Shown: positions 1-8,106 of the stretch, one piece after another
Layout: each line of letters opens with the position of its first letter
How positions within the stretch are numbered: the stretch's first letter is position 1
Origin: Prevotella sp. tf2-5
GTDB taxonomy: Bacteria > Bacteroidota > Bacteroidia > Bacteroidales > Bacteroidaceae
Reading direction: 5' to 3'
Assembly (NCBI RefSeq): GCF_900115435.1
Contig: NZ_FOWK01000003.1
Coordinates: forward strand, 186,001 to 250,000
Length of the DNA: 64,000 nucleotides
Made by a program: the position numbers and the translations under genes
The notes under the pieces: generated by a model
What the model was told of the DNA's origin: nothing
Seen by the model: the letters and a program-made list of their open reading frames with translations, nothing else
Database searches by the model: none

Positions 1-316
1 CACGTGCCTCTGCGATAGCACCGGGTATCTCATAGACAGACACATAATGGTCGTTCACCTGGATACGGGTCTCGTCGGAGATGACCTTTCCTTGTTCGTC
101 CACAGGATGTCCGATATACAGATACACCACACTGCCCTTATATCCTGTCTTCTCCAGTTCCGTACCTTGTGGGACGACATAGCGCACCTTCAACTCTGTC
201 TGTCGCATGTGGGTCACAATCATAAAGAAGAAGAGGACGGTGAAGATTAAATCTGGCATCGATGCGAGATTCAACCCTGGTATTTCGTGACTATGATGAC
301 GACGGAAACGACTCAT
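1..316 (-). CDS. exbD: ExbD/TolR-family biopolymer transport protein, partial (C-terminus beyond window)
   Basis: The reading frame starts at the ATG at 316-314 and runs off the window edge after about 105 residues. It shows the ExbD plan: a short basic cytoplasmic N-terminus (MSRFRRHH), one transmembrane segment around residues 20-38 containing the conserved Asp (SMPDLIFTVLFFFMIVTH), then a periplasmic domain. ExbD proteins work with ExbB to couple proton flow to TonB-type energy transducers in the inner membrane. It follows another ExbD with a 20-base gap and is the last visible gene of the exbB operon. Two ExbD paralogues in a row is common in Bacteroidetes. The gap upstream holds an AATTGAA-type microrepeat. 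Confidence 0.88.
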   Translation of the reverse strand, partial: MSRFRRHHSHEIPGLNLASMPDLIFTVLFFFMIVTHMRQTELKVRYVVPQGTELEKTGYKGSVVYLYIGHPVDEQGKVISDETRIQVNDHYVSVYEIPGAIAEAR

Positions 317-336
317 TGTTTCAATTCTTCAATTTT

Positions 337-852
337 TCAATTCTCCCTAGGTTGTGCTTCACTGATACGTAACGGATAACGTTGGATGATTTGTTCCCGT
401 TCCTCTGGGGTACATTGCGAGAAATGATGTCCATAACGCTGTTGTGCCATCTTCTCTCGCAGGGCATGGAAGGCGGCGACAATCGTGTTCTGCATCTCGA
501 AATATGCAGCATAACTGGTTGTCCGGTCTGTCTGTACTCCCACCACATACTGCTCAGTCTGTCGGCTTGCCACAAATGACTCCACCTGTTGCTGCAAAGT
601 CGCAAATGATATCGCTTTGTCATCAATCCACAAGGAATCGTGACTGTCGAGACGGATCTGCATTACGTTACTGCGACTGATATCTATCTCCTTCTGGGGT
701 TGGTCGTCCACAGGAGGCAGTTGGCGCGACAGTCCTTTGTCCGTGTCCATCGAGGAGGTCACCAAGAAGAACACCAATAGCATGAACGAGATGTCAGCTG
801 TTGACGTGGTGTTCAATAAGGGAACGTCCCTCTGTTTACTGCGCAAGAACAT
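337..852 (-). CDS. exbD: ExbD/TolR-family biopolymer transport protein
   Basis: This 171-residue protein has the ExbD layout: a basic start (MFLRSKQRDVP), a single membrane segment near residues 18-36 with the conserved Asp just before it (STADISFMLLVFFLVTSS), and a soluble periplasmic domain. ExbD forms the proton-channel motor with ExbB and energises TonB. Its start codon abuts a 57-base repeat that fills the whole gap to the upstream gene. It lies in the order exbB - small membrane protein - exbD - exbD and is probably co-transcribed with them. Family assignment is firm; whether this copy energises TonB or a Tol-like system cannot be decided here. Confidence 0.92.
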   Translation of the reverse strand: MFLRSKQRDVPLLNTTSTADISFMLLVFFLVTSSMDTDKGLSRQLPPVDDQPQKEIDISRSNVMQIRLDSHDSLWIDDKAISFATLQQQVESFVASRQTEQYVVGVQTDRTTSYAAYFEMQNTIVAAFHALREKMAQQRYGHHFSQCTPEEREQIIQRYPLRISEAQPREN

Positions 853-909
853 AACTTCAATTCTTTTAGTCGCTTCGCTTTGTAAAAGCGTCTCGCGACG
901 ATTACTTTA
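853..909 (-). repeat. 57-bp dispersed repeat, copy A
   Basis: Fills the gap between the small membrane protein gene and exbD and includes the last codons of the former. Contains a hairpin CGCTTT-TAC-AAAGCG nested between GTCG and CGAC. Copy B is at 29182-29238. Confidence 0.85.
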
Positions 910-1276
910 ATTTCCTGTTTACTCCCGACATACCATAGATGACAAAGCATCCGGCAATAATCATGAGGATGGCAGACGAGATAATCAGTCCATCTGTGGT
1001 CTTCAACCAGAAACGGTCTGTGTAACTGATACCATTGATCATCAAAGGTTGTGAGGAACCTGCAAAACAGGTGATGAGCAACAACAGGATGGTGCATCCT
1101 GTCACCCCCCAGGCAATACGCTTACAAGGTACTTTGTTGCTGGAGGCAATACTGTCGTAACGATGACGGAAAGAATGTACTGCTGAGATAATGGCTGTCA
1201 CCAATGCGGTCACGAGGGTGGCATACATCAGCCACAGCATCACCTCCGCCAATAGATATCCACCAATATTCCCCAT
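902..1276 (-). CDS. Small inner-membrane protein of the exbB-exbD operon (unknown function)
   Basis: I do not recognise a named family. The 124-residue protein has three clear hydrophobic helices: residues about 6-32, 54-73 and 95-115, with short basic linkers (HSFRHRYDS, NKVPCKRI). It begins one base after the stop of the ExbB gene, so translation is probably coupled, and it ends at the 57-base repeat before exbD. Position between ExbB and ExbD suggests an accessory subunit of the motor, but the only evidence is genomic context. The C-terminus (NRKLK) is encoded by the first bases of the downstream repeat. Confidence 0.75.
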   Translation of the reverse strand: MGNIGGYLLAEVMLWLMYATLVTALVTAIISAVHSFRHRYDSIASSNKVPCKRIAWGVTGCTILLLLITCFAGSSQPLMINGISYTDRFWLKTTDGLIISSAILMIIAGCFVIYGMSGVNRKLK

Positions 1277-1277
1277 C

Positions 1278-2108
1278 TCAATCGTTCGTCTTTAATTTCT
1301 CTTCTTTCATCTTACAGATGCTGTCAAGCAAGGTAATCGCACTTTCCTCCATCTGGGAGGTCAGATGCTCTATCTTCGAGAGGATATAATTATAAAAGAG
1401 CTGCAAGATTAAGGCGACGATAATACCAAAGATGGTGGTGATGAGTGCCACCTTCATGCCAGAGGCGACGATAGTAGGACTGATGTCTCCTGCCGTCTGT
1501 ATCTGGTCGAACGCCATCACCATACCGATTACTGTTCCTAAGAATCCAAGGGAAGGTGCAACGGCAATGAATAATTTAATCCATGAGCAGCCTTTCTCCA
1601 TGTTGGAGATCTGTACAGTACCATAATTCGTCAACTGACGGTCTATCTGGTCTAAGGGTTCTTTGATATGCAGCAACCCTTGGTAACAGATGCTTGCCAC
1701 AGGTCCGCGGGTCTGACGACAGAGGTCTTTGGCACCCTCCACATCATTCGCTTCCAACTTAGCATCGATGTCCTGCATCAGTTTCTTGGCATTGACCTCT
1801 GACAGCGTCAGGTAGATGATTCGCTCAATGCAGAAGGCAAGACCGATCACCAAGGCGAGTGCCACTAATGACATAAAACCAGCGGAGCCCTCAATGAACT
1901 TCGACTTCAGCAGCTTATGCAGTCCACCACCCTCAGAAGCGTCCATCCCATTGAGGTCAGCATCAATCAAAGCCATTGCAGAGTCCGCGGCAAGGGTGTC
2001 ACTCACCACCAGTCCTGCGGAGTCTGTTGGTTGGTTGTCTTGTGCCATCATAGGTTGAGCGAAAACAAACACACCCATCATGGCAAGAAGCGCAAATAGT
2101 TTTTTCAT
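1278..2108 (-). CDS. exbB: ExbB/TolQ/MotA-family proton channel protein
   Basis: The protein has 276 residues from the ATG at 2108; a GTG four codons upstream is less likely. It begins with a cleavable-looking hydrophobic segment (MKKLFALLAMMGVFVFAQPMMAQ region), then an Asp/Ala-rich linker. The MotA/TolQ/ExbB core follows with three helices, including the conserved region around WIKLFIAVAPSLGFLGTVIGM and the last helix near VALITTIFGIIVALILQLF. ExbB oligomers form the proton-conducting stator that powers TonB via ExbD. It is the first gene of the operon, with TATCTTTG upstream at 2138-2131. The N-terminal signal-like extension is a usual Bacteroidetes variation. Confidence 0.93.
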   Translation of the reverse strand: MKKLFALLAMMGVFVFAQPMMAQDNQPTDSAGLVVSDTLAADSAMALIDADLNGMDASEGGGLHKLLKSKFIEGSAGFMSLVALALVIGLAFCIERIIYLTLSEVNAKKLMQDIDAKLEANDVEGAKDLCRQTRGPVASICYQGLLHIKEPLDQIDRQLTNYGTVQISNMEKGCSWIKLFIAVAPSLGFLGTVIGMVMAFDQIQTAGDISPTIVASGMKVALITTIFGIIVALILQLFYNYILSKIEHLTSQMEESAITLLDSICKMKEEKLKTND

Positions 2109-2130
2109 ATCGTTTATCACAATTTGACGG

Positions 2131-2138
2131 CAAAGATA
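2131..2138 (-). promoter_or_regulatory. -7 promoter box of the exbB operon
   Basis: On the minus strand the bases read TATCTTTG, a perfect Bacteroidetes -7 box (TAnnTTTG), 22 bases before the exbB start. A clear TTTG -33 element is not visible. Confidence 0.6.
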
Positions 2139-2182
2139 AGCATAAAAATCGGAAAAAGTTCGGCTATTTTAATTATTTTGCT

Positions 2183-2190
2183 TAAATTTG
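2183..2190 (+). promoter_or_regulatory. -7 promoter box for the C10 protease gene
   Basis: TAAATTTG matches TAnnTTTG and lies 33 bases before the ATG at 2224, divergent from the exbB promoter. The -33 element is weak. Confidence 0.55.
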
Positions 2191-2223
2191 CAGCATAACT
2201 ATTAAACCAAAAACAATTTAACT

Positions 2224-5076
2224 ATGAAGAAAGTTGTACTTCTTATGTTCGCATGCTGCTGGTCAATATTATTGACAGCAGGAGATGTAATGCCGGAAAA
2301 GGCCTTACAACAGGCAGCAGACTTTCTGAACCAGAGGGCAGCCACTGGTAGTAGAAGAGCCTCTGTGACATCTCAGCAACTGACAATGGCCTCTCGAATC
2401 AGTGACCTTTATGTTTTCAATGTTGCCAACAATGGCGGTTTTGTCATCGTTAGCAACGATGATACCACGACCCCTATCCTCGGCTATGCTGATAGTGGAA
2501 ACTTCGCCCCTGACAATATCCCTGAAAACATGAAGGCATGGCTACAGGGTTATGCGGATGAGATAGCATGGGCAAAGAGTCATCCCGTCATTGCAAAGGC
2601 GTCAAGACGTGTCGCTTCTGCTGTTAAGACACCTATTTTACCGTTGGTACAGACGAGATGGAATCAAGACAATCCACAGAATGCACTAGCTCCTTATTAT
2701 GGTGTCAAAGAATACAACTATGTATATAGTACGACAGGATCAGAAGCAGGCGTGGAATGGTTTCGTTGCGTCACAGGTTGTGTCGCCACAGCGATGGCTC
2801 AGGTGATGAACTACCATCAGTGGCCTACTACTACTACTACGGACATACCATCTTATAAATGGGAAAGGGCGAATGTTACACTTTCAGGGTTGCCTTCTTT
2901 CAGTTTCGACTGGGCACATATGAAGAATAATTATAGTAGTGGATATACTTCAGAAGAGGCAGAGGCGATTGCCAATCTCATGCACTATTGCGGACAATCT
3001 GTGCAAATGGACTATGGACCTGAGTCTTCTGCCAGCTCAAGTATAGTAGCCTATGCGCTCAAAACCTATTTCAACTATAATACAACTGCCAAGTTTTTGT
3101 CACGCAGCTCATATAGTTACACCAACTGGATTGAGATCCTTTATAATGAGTTGTCACAGAATCGACCAGTCCTTTATGGAGGACAGTCTTCTGGTGGAGG
3201 TCATGAGTTTGTCTGTGATGGATACCAAGGTGAAGACTATTTCCATATCAACTGGGGATGGGGTGGTGACAGCGACGGCTTCTTCAAATTGTCAGTACTG
3301 AATCCTGATGAACAAGGTATTGGTGGAAGTGGTTCAAAAGATGGTTATCATTATGGACATGATGCTATCGTTGGTATACAGAAACCATCTGATGCAGGGA
3401 CAGTCTTGGAGCCTTCGGAAAACAAATATACCTTACAATTGAATAGTATCAGTATAGATAAGACATCGGTCGCTATGGGCAATCCTGTTAAAATTACAGT
3501 CAATGTGTCCAATACAGGAGAAGACGATTATGATGGTGATATTTGGCTGGGAGACGAGGAGATGGGTCTGCTCACTGGCGGTGATTTCTTCATACCACAT
3601 GGTGGGTCTAAGAATTGCATCATCAATTATACTCCCAGCGGATTTATCGGGACAGTCAATATCACAGCCTACAAACCGTTAAATACTGGTGGCTATTCAA
3701 CGATAGACAAATATAAAACTGTTAATCTGGAAGTGACAGCAGGTGGTGGCGGTGGAAGTTATCCTACAACAGATAATATTGATCTGGCGGTAACTCTGAC
3801 TTCTATAGAAAACGCTAACGTAGGAATGACGGAGTTTTACGATAAGGTATTAAACGCTACCATTACTATTTCTAATTCATCATTGTCTGCTAATTATTCT
3901 GGAACGTTCTGTCTCTATCTCAATGGAGGTGGATATAAAAGATGGCAATCTGGTCCTGTTAATATTCCGGCAGGTGGCAGCATTGACTGGAATTATACAT
4001 TGGATGAACTCGTGCAAGGAAGCTCTTACCATTTCACCTTCACTCAGCAGAAAGCGGGGACGCAAACGGCAGAGCAAAATTTTGGTACTACATTCAGTCC
4101 ATACGAGGGAATATCTACTTTTGCTGCTGATGGCACAAAGACGACCGTAAAGGCAACGTCCAGTTTTAGTGCACCTGCAGGTGCCTTAGCCGTAGACTTG
4201 TCGGCAGCAAGTGTGACATCTGTAACACCTAACTCACAACCTAACTGTATCTATATTTACAAAGGGTCGAAGCCTAGTGGGCTCGATGGTAAAAATGTCA
4301 TTAAATATGATGGTGATTATACAGCAGAAGATATCATGCTGTCAGATGGTCACGATTTCTATTCTCCTGTCAACTTCATAGCAAAGAACATCGAATTTAC
4401 TTTTAGCAACGACAAAGACAGATGGGCTGATGGTACCAAAGGATGGAACACCATCATGTTGCCTTTCGATGTTAAGACAGTGACTGCCAATGGGACTGCC
4501 ATCGATTGGTTCCATAGCGACAGCGATACCGATAAGCAGTTCTGGTTGAAGGAGTTTACTAGCGATGATGAGAGTTCTGTGAACTTCGGTTATACGACAG
4601 CGATGAAGGCGAATACTCCTTATATTATCGCATTGCCGGGTAACCATTGGGGAACAGCTTATGACCTTAGTGGTAAGACGATCAAGTTTATCGGTACTGA
4701 TGCTATGGTAAGTAAGAGTGCTCCATCTGTCGTAACAGCAAGTTACTATCGCTTTGTTGGAAATACCCAGGCTGTCAGCACAGAGAATATCTATTGCATC
4801 AATGATGAAGGTAGTAGCTTTAAGTTGAAAGTCTCTGGTGGTAGTCCTGCCTTCCGCCCATTCTTCAAACCAGGTATCGCAGATCGTGTTGTAAGCAGTC
4901 TTCCTCCTGTTTCTCTACTTGCTATTGGAACGGATGGTGGTACCACAGGTATCCATATCATCAAAGACATCAATGGTAAGAAGGATGATGTGTACTATGA
5001 TCTCAATGGTCGTTGTGTACTCTATCCGAAGAAGGGTGTCTATATCCTGAATGGTAATAAGGTAATTATTAAATAA
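2224..5076 (+). CDS. Secreted C10 family (streptopain/interpain-like) cysteine protease with T9SS-like C-terminal signal
   Basis: The 950-residue protein has a signal peptide (about 1-20) and a C10 propeptide region (about 21-140). The catalytic domain follows: Cys186 in TGCVATAMAQ, His327 in GGGHEFVCDGY, and the HINWGWGG motif with Asn343 and Trp344. This is the full SpeB catalytic set, so the enzyme should be active after prodomain removal. Residues about 400-850 hold Ig-like or CARDB-like beta modules. The end (YDLNGR..., GVYILNGNKVIIK) resembles the beta-sandwich C-terminal signals used by the type IX system, consistent with porQ in this window. Its stop codon overlaps the first base of a possible ATG for the next small gene. 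Unlike the two other C10 proteases here it has no dockerin. Confidence 0.93.
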   Translation: MKKVVLLMFACCWSILLTAGDVMPEKALQQAADFLNQRAATGSRRASVTSQQLTMASRISDLYVFNVANNGGFVIVSNDDTTTPILGYADSGNFAPDNIPENMKAWLQGYADEIAWAKSHPVIAKASRRVASAVKTPILPLVQTRWNQDNPQNALAPYYGVKEYNYVYSTTGSEAGVEWFRCVTGCVATAMAQVMNYHQWPTTTTTDIPSYKWERANVTLSGLPSFSFDWAHMKNNYSSGYTSEEAEAIANLMHYCGQSVQMDYGPESSASSSIVAYALKTYFNYNTTAKFLSRSSYSYTNWIEILYNELSQNRPVLYGGQSSGGGHEFVCDGYQGEDYFHINWGWGGDSDGFFKLSVLNPDEQGIGGSGSKDGYHYGHDAIVGIQKPSDAGTVLEPSENKYTLQLNSISIDKTSVAMGNPVKITVNVSNTGEDDYDGDIWLGDEEMGLLTGGDFFIPHGGSKNCIINYTPSGFIGTVNITAYKPLNTGGYSTIDKYKTVNLEVTAGGGGGSYPTTDNIDLAVTLTSIENANVGMTEFYDKVLNATITISNSSLSANYSGTFCLYLNGGGYKRWQSGPVNIPAGGSIDWNYTLDELVQGSSYHFTFTQQKAGTQTAEQNFGTTFSPYEGISTFAADGTKTTVKATSSFSAPAGALAVDLSAASVTSVTPNSQPNCIYIYKGSKPSGLDGKNVIKYDGDYTAEDIMLSDGHDFYSPVNFIAKNIEFTFSNDKDRWADGTKGWNTIMLPFDVKTVTANGTAIDWFHSDSDTDKQFWLKEFTSDDESSVNFGYTTAMKANTPYIIALPGNHWGTAYDLSGKTIKFIGTDAMVSKSAPSVVTASYYRFVGNTQAVSTENIYCINDEGSSFKLKVSGGSPAFRPFFKPGIADRVVSSLPPVSLLAIGTDGGTTGIHIIKDINGKKDDVYYDLNGRCVLYPKKGVYILNGNKVIIK

Positions 5077-5090
5077 TGGAGGACACTACA

Positions 5091-5267
5091 ATGAAAAAGA
5101 CATATTTCAAACCAGAAAGTGAGCTTATCCTCATGCAGCCTGTACAACTTTTAGCAGGCAGCGGTCCTGCTGCTGGTGACATGCCCAACCCGGGAATAGG
5201 TTCAAGAGAATTGTTCGACTTCGAAGATATGGGAGATGAGCAAATCAATGAAATCCTGAAATTGTAA
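5091..5267 (+). CDS. 58-residue peptide coupled to the C10 protease
   Basis: The start at 5091 is chosen because GGAGGA at 5078-5083 is an ideal ribosome-binding site seven bases upstream; an earlier ATG at 5076 overlaps the protease stop and lacks this spacing. The 58-residue product begins MKKTYFKPESELI, passes through LLAGSG and a Gly/Pro stretch, and ends acidic (FDFEDMGDEQINEILKL). There is no signal peptide or membrane segment. Short peptides starting MKKTYxxP and carrying an LLAGS-like motif are common in Bacteroidales genomes, but I know of no established function. Position directly behind a protease and before a strong terminator makes it the second gene of a two-gene operon. A protease substrate, inhibitor or exported peptide are possibilities without direct support. 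Confidence 0.75.
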   Translation: MKKTYFKPESELILMQPVQLLAGSGPAAGDMPNPGIGSRELFDFEDMGDEQINEILKL

Positions 5268-5271
5268 AGAG

Positions 5272-5306
5272 AAAGGGGATGTGTCTAACAAAGACACATC
5301 CCCTTT
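5272..5306 (+). terminator. Rho-independent terminator after the protease-peptide operon
   Basis: A 15-bp perfect stem (5272-5286 with 5292-5306, core GGGGATGTGTCT) with a five-base loop follows the stop codon by four bases and leads into a pyrimidine run. Confidence 0.9.
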
Positions 5307-5325
5307 CCTTTGCGGAAAGAACAAC

Positions 5326-5353
5326 AAAGCCCCGAGTTTTTCCTCGGAGCTTT
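5326..5353 (-). terminator. Terminator downstream of tRNA-Ser
   Basis: On the minus strand an 11-bp stem (AAAGCTCCGAG with CTCGGGGCTTT, one G-T pair) and an A-rich loop lie 17 bases beyond the tRNA 3' end, followed by a T-rich tract. Confidence 0.75.
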
Positions 5354-5369
5354 GAATCTATTCATCCTG

Positions 5370-5457
5370 CGGAGAGAACAGGATTCGAACCTGCGAACCG
5401 GTTTTGCCGGTTACACGCTTTCCAGGCGTGCCTCTTCAACCACTCGAGCACCTCTCC
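5370..5457 (-). tRNA. tRNA-Ser, anticodon GGA
   Basis: The minus strand folds as a class II tRNA of 88 bases. The acceptor 5' strand GGAGAGG pairs with the 3' end, the anticodon loop reads CTGGAAA with anticodon GGA, the variable arm is long (GTAACCGGCAAAACCGGTTC region), and the T-arm GCAGGTTCGAATCCTGT is canonical. CCA is not encoded. The long variable arm and anticodon identify serine (UCC/UCU codons). Confidence 0.95.
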
Positions 5458-5473
5458 TTGTCGTAAGCGGATG

Positions 5474-5505
5474 CAAAGGTAGATAAAAATAAGCAATTAG
5501 CCAAA
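5474..5505 (-). promoter_or_regulatory. Promoter of tRNA-Ser
   Basis: On the minus strand TTTG (5505-5502) is followed after 20 bases by TACCTTTG (5481-5474), a full Bacteroidetes promoter whose start site would lie just upstream of the tRNA. It sits in the gap after the TatD stop, so the tRNA is transcribed independently. Confidence 0.8.
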
Positions 5506-5507
5506 TT

Positions 5508-6290
5508 TTATGGGAAGAAAATGCGTGCTACGTTTTCATTCGTCTGTCTGCAAATCTCTTCCTCTGTAACCCCATAAGCTTCTGCCATCCTCGTAATGAC
5601 ATGAGGAATGAAGGCTGGTTCGTTACGTTGTCCTCGCATCGGAACGGGTGCCATGTATGGAGCGTCTGTCTCCAAGACAATACGGTCTAAGGGAACACAA
5701 GCAGGCAGCACCTCAGGCAGATGACTTTTCTTAAAGGTCAGTACACCACCTATTCCCAACACGAAGTTCTCAAATTCCAAAAGTTGGCGTGCCTCTATCT
5801 CATTTCCTGTAAAACAATGGAACACTCCACCTGGAAGATTTCGTGCGTACCTTTTTAATATATTAACCATCTCATTCTGTGCCTTTCGACAATGTATCAT
5901 CAGTGGGAGACGAGTCTCCACAGACCAGCGTACCTGTTCCTCGAAAGCCTCCAACTGTTCTTTCTCAAACTCACGACTCCAATAGAAGTCCAGACCGACC
6001 TCGCCAATGGCGAGACTGTTGACAGTTGACAATTGACAGTTGATGCTGGAAAGGACTTCCTGCCAATTGCTCTTCACTTCCTCAGGGTGTAATCCAAGCA
6101 TCGGGTAAGCATAGCCAGGGAATCTGCGACAGACCTCCATGACCGTCTGGCACGATGGGAGGTCGATGGCAGGTACGAGAATCTTTGTACAACCAGCCTC
6201 ACGAGCTCGCTGAACGACAGCGTCCAGATCATCGTGGAACTCCTCGCCATCCAGGTGACAGTGAGTATCAATATAATAAACTGTTGGCAT
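5508..6290 (-). CDS. tatD: TatD-family metal-dependent hydrolase (DNase)
   Basis: The 260-residue protein has the TatD TIM-barrel signatures: DTHCHLDGEEF at the N-terminus, GLHPEEV, IGEVGLDFYW, LPLMIHCRKA, GVFHCFTG, and LETDAPYMAP. His and Asp/Glu residues in these motifs bind the two metals. TatD proteins are cytoplasmic 3'-5' exonucleases or related phosphoesterases implicated in DNA repair. It is the last gene of the tonB - polyprenyl synthase - tatD run (12-base gap). Residues around 83-93 (INCQLSTVNSL) are encoded by an AATTG/AACTG microrepeat inserted between conserved motifs. Confidence 0.93.
   Translation of the reverse strand: MPTVYYIDTHCHLDGEEFHDDLDAVVQRAREAGCTKILVPAIDLPSCQTVMEVCRRFPGYAYPMLGLHPEEVKSNWQEVLSSINCQLSTVNSLAIGEVGLDFYWSREFEKEQLEAFEEQVRWSVETRLPLMIHCRKAQNEMVNILKRYARNLPGGVFHCFTGNEIEARQLLEFENFVLGIGGVLTFKKSHLPEVLPACVPLDRIVLETDAPYMAPVPMRGQRNEPAFIPHVITRMAEAYGVTEEEICRQTNENVARIFFP
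6013..6043 (-). repeat. In-frame microrepeat inside tatD (NSQLS family)
   Basis: Tandem TTGACAGTTGACAATTGAC-type bases encode NCQLSTVNS within TatD. The same motif family lies in CydA (14031-14062), the M3 peptidase (48332-48364) and IspD (58094-58132). Confidence 0.8.
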
Positions 6291-6302
6291 TTGTCGATGA
6301 GC

Positions 6303-7280
6303 TTATTTGTTGCGATGCAATAACTCGTCCATATACTGGCGGAGAGCCTGTTTACGCTCCTCGGGAACATTCACTTTCTCCAGACACAGGGCTGCCTGTA
6401 GGAAATAATCATTAATCTTCTCCTCACAGAGTTGACGGATACCAATTTCATCATAAAGACGTGTGACAGAAGCCACCTTGACTTCACGATTGAAGGTCTT
6501 CGCCTCTATCCAGCGAGTCAGTTCCGCACGCTGCTTAGTATCTGCACGATTATAGGCATTGATAAGCATATAGGTTTTTTTGTTGGAGGCGATATCGCCA
6601 CCTATCGCTTTGCCAAATACCTTGGAGTCGCCATAGACATCCAGAAGGTCGTCCTGCAATTGGAAGGCAAGTCCTAGCTGCTCGCCAAACTTATATAGGT
6701 TGACGATATCCTCTTCCGGGGCATCAGCAAGGATGGCACCAATCTTCGTGGCACAGGCAAGTAACACAGATGTCTTCAAACGAATCATTTCAATATACTC
6801 TTCTTCACAAACATCATTGCGAGTCTCAAATGTCATATCGTACTCCTGCCCCTCGCCGATTTCCAATGCTGTCTCTGTAAAGCATTCGAGGACAGCCTCT
6901 AGTTTGTCTGAGGGTACTTGTGCGATACGCTGATAGGCAAGTACCAGCATGGAATCACCAGAGAGGATTGCCTTATTGGCATTCCAATGCTTATGTACCG
7001 TCTCATGACCACGACGGAGGTCTGCATTGTCCATGAGGTCATCATGCAGTAGCGTATAGTTGTGGTAGGTCTCCAGTCCACAAGCGGGCATTAGGATTGC
7101 CTCTGGATCCTCATGATAAAGGTTGTAAGCCATTAGCATCAGCACGGGACGGATACGCTTGCCGCCGATTGACAGTACATAACGGATGGGGTCGTACAGG
7201 GACTGGGGCTTCCGCTCATAGGGAAGTTGGTCTAGGAAGTCATTGACAGACTTCAGAATGTCATGGGATGTCTTTATCAT
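6303..7280 (-). CDS. Polyprenyl diphosphate synthase
   Basis: The protein has 325 residues from the ATG at 7280; an upstream in-frame extension overlaps tonB and is rejected. Both aspartate-rich motifs of trans-prenyltransferases are present: the first is DDLMDNADLRRG with the following RG, the second LQDDLLDVYGD, with the KKTY motif after it. These bind Mg-diphosphate and condense isopentenyl diphosphate with an allylic substrate in the cytoplasm, feeding quinone or undecaprenyl lipid synthesis. The chain length of the product cannot be fixed by eye. It starts four bases after the tonB stop. Confidence 0.93.
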   Translation of the reverse strand: MIKTSHDILKSVNDFLDQLPYERKPQSLYDPIRYVLSIGGKRIRPVLMLMAYNLYHEDPEAILMPACGLETYHNYTLLHDDLMDNADLRRGHETVHKHWNANKAILSGDSMLVLAYQRIAQVPSDKLEAVLECFTETALEIGEGQEYDMTFETRNDVCEEEYIEMIRLKTSVLLACATKIGAILADAPEEDIVNLYKFGEQLGLAFQLQDDLLDVYGDSKVFGKAIGGDIASNKKTYMLINAYNRADTKQRAELTRWIEAKTFNREVKVASVTRLYDEIGIRQLCEEKINDYFLQAALCLEKVNVPEERKQALRQYMDELLHRNK

Positions 7281-7284
7281 AGTT

Positions 7285-8004
7285 TTATAATTTAAATACA
7301 ATAGGAATACTGACTTTCGTGCGACAAGGTTGACCGTTCTGCACACCTGGTTGCCAGTTTGGCATCATGCCCAAGACTCGTAAAGCCTCTTTGTCACACT
7401 CCCTAGAGAGGGACTGTACGATTCTGAGCCCTGTAATAGAACCATCTTTCTCTACATAGAAATGGGCGATAACTTTCCCTTGCGTTTTCTTTACTTGGGC
7501 AAGTTTGGGGTATTGCAGATTCTTTGTTAACCATTTCATGAATTCCACAGCACCGCCAGGATATTGAGGAAGATCCTCCACCAAGCGGAATTTCAAAGGA
7601 TTATCCTCCGGGTCGATACCCATTGGGGCTATCGCCTTAGGCTCCTCCTCGCCTTGTAGTTCCTTCAATAGCATCTCATCCTCTCCTTCACCCTCTGCCT
7701 CAGCCACCTGTTCCTCTTGAGGTTGTAGCTCCACATGATCATCCACGATACGTAGTTGCTCTGCCTCTTTAGGTTGTGATTTGTCCGGCTCCAACTGGGA
7801 AAGTTGTTCCTCTATCGACATAGGAATCATCTCGTCCTCATGCACTAATTCGTCTAGGTCAAGTGTCGCCTCGTCTTTATACGATTCCACACTATTCCAT
7901 TCCAAAGCGACAAAGAGCATGGCAAGCACCAATACCAATCCCAGAAGGAATCCTGTGGTGCGTTGCTGTTCCATATCAGCCTGTGGCGTCTTCTTTTGTT
8001 CCAT
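7285..8004 (-). CDS. tonB: TonB-family energy transducer
   Basis: The 239-residue protein has a short cytoplasmic start, one transmembrane anchor (about residues 17-36, TGFLLGLVLVLAMLFVALEW), an acidic Pro/Glu-rich periplasmic spacer (about 60-140), and a TonB C-terminal domain (about 150-239). The latter includes GKVIAHFYVEKDGSITGLRIVQS and ends PIVFKL. TonB transmits ExbB/ExbD motor energy to outer-membrane receptors. The exbB/exbD genes lie about 5 kb away in this window. First gene of an operon with polyprenyl synthase and tatD, divergent from porQ; a TAACTTTG box is at 8053-8046. Confidence 0.92.
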   Translation of the reverse strand: MEQKKTPQADMEQQRTTGFLLGLVLVLAMLFVALEWNSVESYKDEATLDLDELVHEDEMIPMSIEEQLSQLEPDKSQPKEAEQLRIVDDHVELQPQEEQVAEAEGEGEDEMLLKELQGEEEPKAIAPMGIDPEDNPLKFRLVEDLPQYPGGAVEFMKWLTKNLQYPKLAQVKKTQGKVIAHFYVEKDGSITGLRIVQSLSRECDKEALRVLGMMPNWQPGVQNGQPCRTKVSIPIVFKL

Positions 8005-8076
8005 GTCGTTGGCAATAAATACAAATATTGTGCGTTATTATTTTGCAAAGTTAGCCAGAGATTTTGAAAAAAGCAG

Positions 8077-8084
8077 TATCTTTG
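8077..8084 (+). promoter_or_regulatory. -7 promoter box of porQ-cmk
   Basis: TATCTTTG lies 22 bases before the porQ ATG at 8107; the -33 element is not clear. Confidence 0.55.
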
Positions 8085-8106
8085 CGCTGAATTTAGGAAT
8101 TATTAG

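Noticed and set aside
2224..5267. The 58-residue peptide as a SpeB-inhibitor-like protein
   Set aside because: Known SpeB-type inhibitors resemble the protease propeptide; this peptide is too short and does not, so the inhibitor role is left open only as a guess.
5370..5457. tRNA-Ser as an integration site for a mobile element
   Set aside because: No integrase, no duplicated tRNA 3' end and only housekeeping neighbours were seen.
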